Positions 10,241 through 14,315 of a DNA stretch of 14,315 nt are shown here, one piece after another (the first letter of the stretch is position 1; each line of letters opens with the position of its first letter). Origin of the DNA: Spirogloea muscicola (Eukaryota > Streptophyta > Zygnematophyceae > Spirogloeales > Spirogloeaceae); the NCBI GenBank assembly GCA_009602725.1, contig WELB01000200.1, positions 10,547 to 24,861 on the forward strand, in the 5' to 3' direction. The position numbers and the translations under genes were made by a program. Below the pieces are notes generated by a model, which had not been told where the DNA came from, ran no database searches, and saw only the letters and a list, made by a program, of their open reading frames with translations.

Positions 10241-10519
10241 GCCACCCCGCCCTGCCTGCACTTTGGCCCATTCGGACATTCATTTGCATGTGCTCACCCG
10301 TGGGTGCTGCTGTCACCCACTTACCTTAGGCACCTTAGCATAGGGCTCCGCTTTAGCTAGCCTTATTATTTATCCTGCACTAGAGTCTGCCTGAACAATA
10401 TATTGGCTTGAGTTGGCCTCCCTTTGATTTCATGCGCTCCGCGCGCCTAGCTGGCTGTTCATAGCCCTTGCCCCATTTGGGAGAGCCACTCCTCCTTCTG
10501 CCACCCCGCCCTGCCTGCA
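10240..10519 (+). repeat. 21-base direct repeat pair
   Basis: The sequence tgccaccccgccctgcctgc plus one more base occurs at 10240-10260 and again at 10499-10519. Each copy is preceded by a pyrimidine-rich stretch. It probably belongs to the same decayed repeat field. Confidence 0.75.
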
Positions 10520-11425
10520 GGCGCCTCGGCCGCCCGCCTCGGCGAGCTACGGCCCCCTTGGCCCCTTGCCGTTTCAATAACCATCGCCCCTCTACTGGAA
10601 GCCTCTTCTCCTCTTTGTCGTGCTTCTCTGGGCTAGCCCTCTCTGCCTTTCGTCAAGGGGACTGCTTTGGGTTGCTCTTCCTCCCCTCAGCTCATCTGAC
10701 TTCATACTGCTGACACGGGGTACCTAAGAGCGCCCTGTGCCTAGCCTGTGGCTCCGTCATGAACACCTGTATGCATATGGCTGGCCTTTTACAGCCGCTC
10801 TTCTAAATATTAGCAGCCGCATTCTCTCTTTCCAGCGGAGGAGCTCACTATTCTTACCAGCGACTAGTCCTTCTTACTTGCGGCTGCTGAAAGTAGAGGT
10901 CACCAAGTACTTATCCTACACGATACTTGCTTTGTTGTGCATTTCAGCACCTCTTTTGGGACCACCAGAATTTATCTAGTCTTCTCGGGCTTATCACAGC
11001 CCTTGCCCCCTTTGGATGAGCATACATTCTATACAGCCCTCGACCCTGTGGGATGGAAGTTGCTGCTTCCAAAAGTGGGGGGCGATGGCTGTGAAAAGGC
11101 CTGCCCCAGAAGCATCTACACAGCCCCTATCCGACAAGACGGCCCTCGCCCCTCTGGAAGAGCTGCTGCTGAATCTGGGCTATCCTTCCGTCCTTCTAGC
11201 CCTTCTGGCACTTGAGTCGCCGTGTGTTCTAGCGCTTTTCTTGCCCCTTTGAACACTTTCATTTGTTTCCTGGGCTGGTCAATCACAGCCATCGCCCTCT
11301 ACTGGCAGAGTCTCATTTCTTCTTTTGCTTGTTCTTGTTCACTCCTTTGGGCTGGCACCTTACAGCCACTGCCTTACAATGAAAGAGCTCTTTGTTTCAC
11401 AGCCCTCGCCCCCTGTGCCCCCCTT
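10440..11425 (+). repeat. Degenerate repeat field with a GGCTGGC..CACAGCC..CGCCCC core
   Basis: A diverged core of roughly 40 bases recurs about nine times: near 10449, 10571, 10774, 10985, 11030, 11119, 11268, 11348 and 11395. Typical elements are gggctggtc, then tcacagcc, then tcgccccctctggaag, followed by a TC-rich tail. Copies are unevenly spaced and differ by indels, so this is an old cluster and not a fresh tandem array. Copies A and B of the longer repeat carry the same core. Confidence 0.6.
10678..10880 (+). repeat. Interspersed repeat copy B, intergenic
   Basis: Sister of the copy at 5237-5435, lying about 750 bases upstream of the cellulose synthase start codon. No terminal inverted repeats, target-site duplication or transposase frame are visible by eye. 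It contains the ggctggc...acagcc core that recurs through the surrounding region. Confidence 0.85.
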
Positions 11426-11826
11426 CCATCTCTGCCCTGGCCAGCCGGGCCCCACTCGCCAACCTCGCCCTGCTGACAGCTGCCCTGGCCGCCACCTCCA
11501 AACAGAGTCCCATGCCCCCCCCGTGCTTCCCTCCAAGCCTGCAGCCGTGGAGTCTCCTCTGCTGCTCACTGCCGCTTCTATCCTGCCGGTAGCTCACTCT
11601 GCAGTATCAGCGCCGCAGGCCGCGCCTGCCATTGATGTGCTGGCACATGTACGTGTGCATGCAGCTCGCAGCTGCACTTTTGAGCTCAATGCAGATGCTC
11701 GGCTGGGTGAGAGCCCTGAGCCAGAAGCGTGATTGGACCGGACCCATACACAGCCAAAGATCGGTCCAACTACCCAGCAATAACACGAATTACTGCACAG
11801 TCACTGGTGGGTCAAGCAGGTGGTCC

Positions 11827-14110
11827 TCAGGTTGTGGGGCCAGCGTCCGACGGGGGTGGAGCTGGTGCAGCGGGTGCGGGCATGGCCCGGCCGCGCCCCA
11901 TGCTGAAGCCTGTCGTGCCATCTGGTGTCCGGGGCCCAGCTGGAGGTGGCTTGTTGGCACCCTCAACATACGAGGCCAGCGAGGCTGGCTTTTCAGGCGT
12001 ACCGGCCTGCTGAGCTGGTGGAACCCCAACAGCTCCAGCCTGCATGACGGACTGCGCTCCTCGGCCTCTTCCCCGACCCCTTCCCCCACCCCTGCCCCTT
12101 CCTCTTCCAGACCCCTCCGATTGTCCTTCCTGCAAAGGCAAGTATCGTCAATACAGTCAGAGGCAGGACTCCATTCTGACACCTGAAGGACTGAAACCGA
12201 GGCAGCGGTGACAGACACACCGTCCTCAAACGTCTTAGCTTGAAAGGACGTACCGGGTCCCCAGGCTGCCCTCCGGCTTCTACAAACCCGCCACCGCCAA
12301 TGAGGTTATCTGCGCTGCCATCTTCGAAGTTGTCCGTTGTCGCAACCTCTTCCTCCCCCTCGCCTCTCCTGCCTCTGTTCTGCTGATACTGGTGCTGAAC
12401 AAACGGCTTCTTCTTCTTCTGCAAGACGAAGCCATGGCCGAGTGAGATAGTACACGGTCAGCACACCATGCTGCCCAGGAGATAGAGCAACATCGCTTGT
12501 CGCCTTGTGGACAGTGGCTTGTGGGCAGCTCGGGCAGTTCCAGACCTGCATGAGGTTAACCATTGGGGGCATGAGAAGGCGCACGGAAAGGCCGCTCCTC
12601 CAGTTGCCCTTGTCTGTCAGCTCCGCCACCTGTGCCCGCATTCACATCCACAGCAGTCAGCGTGGCTTGAGGAGCACTGCAAAACAGGCTCGCCAGCCTC
12701 GCCGACTCCTAGAGGCTGGTGCAGGCAGTGCATCGAGTGGACCAGATTACGGCATGTATGCACTGGAGGACATGTTCTCACTGACCGCGCGCTCTGCTTG
12801 CTCAAGCGTCTCCATCTCCACGAGGGCGTGTAGCTGCAGTACAGTCAAGGTGGATCAGGGCCAGGGAAGAGTGAAAGCTCGGGGAGAAAGCCTGACACCA
12901 GCAGCCCTTCTTTGAGCCAGCACGCAGGCTGAGCAGCTCAGGGAGGTTAGCAGCAAGGAGCCACTGTGTATGACGGGTGAGCTCGCCTTGTTGCTGACAA
13001 CCACTTTGCTCTTGGTCTGCTGTGACATTGTCTGATTGGCTCCATTTGCTGCGTCTGGGCGGCATATGCGAACCATCATCGGTCTGCAGGCATGCCGGAC
13101 AGGCGGAACAAGTGCCCCAGACATGTTGCGGTCAAGTCAGCAGGAAGGGCGTCAGAGTGCATCGGCTTGCTCGTCTAGCCACAAGCGAGGCTCTGCCAGC
13201 GCGAAGTTCTGGCATCTCTGTCACAAGCGCAAGAAGCCCTTTGCCTCAGCATGAGTTCGACCAGGGAGCCAAGCTGGCACTCACCTGCCCACTCGACTGA
13301 AGAGCTCTTCTATGGCCACAATTGAGTGGTCTGCAGGGAGATTTTCCGCTACGACCGTCCGCAACTGTCAATCACAAAGCTGCGAGGTCAATGGCGTGCA
13401 GTCCTGGTCCTCCACAGGACCGGGAGGGCCACAGGCGAGCTCGGTCTGAGGAATTGCAGCAGCGTCCTTACCCTGATCTCAAATTGGTCAGCGTCCTGGA
13501 GAGCCTCGCGCCGCCGCACCTTCCTCCCGTCTTGACTGACCGACTGGCGATGTGCACCGCACGGAGGCAAGTGAGACAATCGTGGCAGTATCTTGCGGGC
13601 ATGCTTCTCAGGAGGAGCAGAGCAACCTGCCAGCAGTGCGACTGCTCAAGAACTTGCTCCCTTCCCGCGCCAGGCAGTGGTGGCCAGTACATGAAGTGGG
13701 GTCCAGATTGAGGAGCAGACTGGGGCTTTTGGATCATGTGACGTACGCACCAGGACAGTGGAGGCACGGAAGGCCTCGCCGACGGCAGCCAGCAGCATGC
13801 GGTTGGGGTGGGGGTTGGGCACGTCCTTCAGCATCTCCTTCATCTTGCGGAACTGGCAGATCTCCCACACGTTCACTGCGGGACAACGATCGGACGGGCG
13901 AAGGACGCGATGGGTGGGGTTTGCACCGAGCTCGAGTGGCGGCAGCGGGTCAGAGTCCCACGCAGAGGTGGCAACGGCAAGCCGACGGAGAGCGCCTGCG
14001 GTCGTCGGGGCAGGTTGGAGCAGCTCACCGTAGCCCTCGGGGTCGGCTTTGATCCGCGACATGAGGAAGTTGTCGGTCGGCAGGTTCTGGTCGCTAAAGT
14101 AGAATTCGGC
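11827..14110 (-). CDS. LARP6: LARP6-like La-related RNA-binding protein, 5' end unresolved, 9 exons seen
   Basis: La-related protein expected to bind RNA and act in mRNA translation, stability or localisation. Exons 5' to 3': <14110-14029, 13875-13751, 13543-13472, 13364-13285, 13083-12987, 12833-12786, 12629-12561, 12418-12254, 12129-11827 (stop TGA). Phases agree throughout. Seen: La motif from AEFYFSDQNLPTDNFLMSR through EGY/VNVWEICQFRKMKEML, RMLLAAVGEAFRASTVL and SQDGRKVRRREAL; an RRM-like domain from RTVVAENLPADHS through MMVRICRPDAANGAN, SNK/LHALVEMETLEQAERA and NWRSGLSVRLL; a KKKKPF basic start to the next exon; an acidic-to-Gly-rich linker; an Arg-Gly repeat stretch at 12060-12120; and a SUZ-C motif GPRTPDGTTGFSMGRGR near the end. 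La, RRM-like and SUZ-C in this order is the LARP6 signature. The first seen exon may begin at 14110 after a pyrimidine-rich acceptor ending ccgcag, or extend to an ATG at 14209 or 14170; the usual long N-terminal part is not visible, so I treat the gene as 5'-partial. Confidence 0.9.
12834..12986 (-). other. Non-canonical GC-AG intron in the LARP6-like gene
   Basis: Exon 13083-12987 ends with the codons for SNK followed by gcgagc, and the next exon starts LHALVEME after gtactgcag. LARP6 proteins read SNKLHALVEYE here, so the join is exact and phase 0. No GT donor nearby gives this uninterrupted alignment. Confidence 0.8.
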
Positions 14111-14315
14111 CTGCGGCAGGACGCGGAGGCGGCGGGTGGTCACCGCTCGGCGAGAGCCCGTCAGAGCCATCGGTCGCTGGGAGGAGCACGGGCAGCTGCG
14201 GCATTGCATCGGCGCAGCGGGTGGCGCAGGGCGAGGCGAGGAGCGCGTGCCACGGTGCCAGGCCAGGCCGGGCGGGCGGGCGGAGGGGGGGGTCGGGGGG
14301 AGGCGCCAACCTGCG
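14111..14315. other. GC-rich window edge upstream of the La exon
   Basis: About 205 bases of very high GC content. On the minus strand two ATGs lie at 14209 and 14204 in different frames; the first reads in frame into the La motif, but the preceding residues resemble nothing in LARP6. A pyrimidine-rich run ending ccgcag at 14111 looks like a splice acceptor. This may be first exon, intron or promoter. Confidence 0.4.

Larger units (their letters stand above)
9929..11826. other. Intergenic region between LARP6-like gene and cellulose synthase
   Basis: The two flanking genes lie head to tail on the minus strand, so this 1.9 kb must hold the 3' UTR of the LARP6-like gene and the promoter of the cellulose synthase. 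Apart from the GC-rich leader and the repeats listed separately, I see no gene, RNA or motif that I recognise. The plus strand is markedly pyrimidine-rich from about 10440 to 11600. Open frames here show no family motifs. Confidence 0.6.

Noticed and set aside
9864-10343. Long open frames on both strands (up to about 170 codons) in the GC-rich region
   Set aside because: They arise because stops are rare at this composition. Translations are low-complexity Arg/Gly/Pro-rich and show no family motif, and several overlap in different frames. Only the 29 codons at 9842-9928 have a family match and a splice donor.
11632-12186. 184-codon open frame on the plus strand
   Set aside because: It lies opposite the last exon of the LARP6-like gene, which carries the SUZ-C motif on the minus strand; the plus-strand translation has no recognisable domain.
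1-14315. Bacterial operon, CRISPR array, tRNA, rRNA or transposase
   Set aside because: The genes are split by spliceosomal introns, no regular spacer-repeat array or cloverleaf was seen, and no frame shows transposase or reverse transcriptase motifs.

Overview
The window is eukaryotic nuclear DNA, most likely from a streptophyte green alga of the charophyte grade. The evidence is three intron-rich, plant-type genes with GT-AG (rarely GC-AG) introns: a core alpha-1,3-fucosyltransferase resembling Arabidopsis FUT11/FUT12, a cellulose synthase with the land-plant layout (N-terminal zinc finger, plant-conserved region, short class-specific region), and an LARP6-like RNA-binding protein. The lineage is an inference from these proteins; no species can be named. 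The gene models were built by hand from splice sites and family motifs, without alignment software.

Layout. Positions 1-2040 (+) hold the fucosyltransferase in four exons, cut at its 5' end by the window edge. Positions 2041-2435 are a short convergent intergenic stretch shared by two 3' ends. Positions 2436-9928 (-) hold the cellulose synthase, which I resolve into 29 coding exons and about 979 residues with every catalytic motif present. Positions 9929-11826 are intergenic: a very GC-rich leader/promoter next to the cellulose synthase start, then about 1.2 kb of diverged repeats. Positions 11827 to at least 14110 (-) hold the LARP6-like gene (La motif, RRM-like domain, RGG stretch, SUZ-C motif), whose first exon is uncertain or outside the window.

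The three genes do not form an operon and need not work together. The fucosyltransferase decorates N-glycans in the Golgi, the cellulose synthase makes wall glucan at the plasma membrane, and the LARP6-like protein binds RNA. The points most worth a second look are a repeat almost coextensive with one cellulose synthase intron and present again in the intergenic region (a candidate introner-like element), two GC-AG introns supported by family alignment, an altered zinc-finger spacing, a very short class-specific region and C-terminus, and the unusually high intron number.
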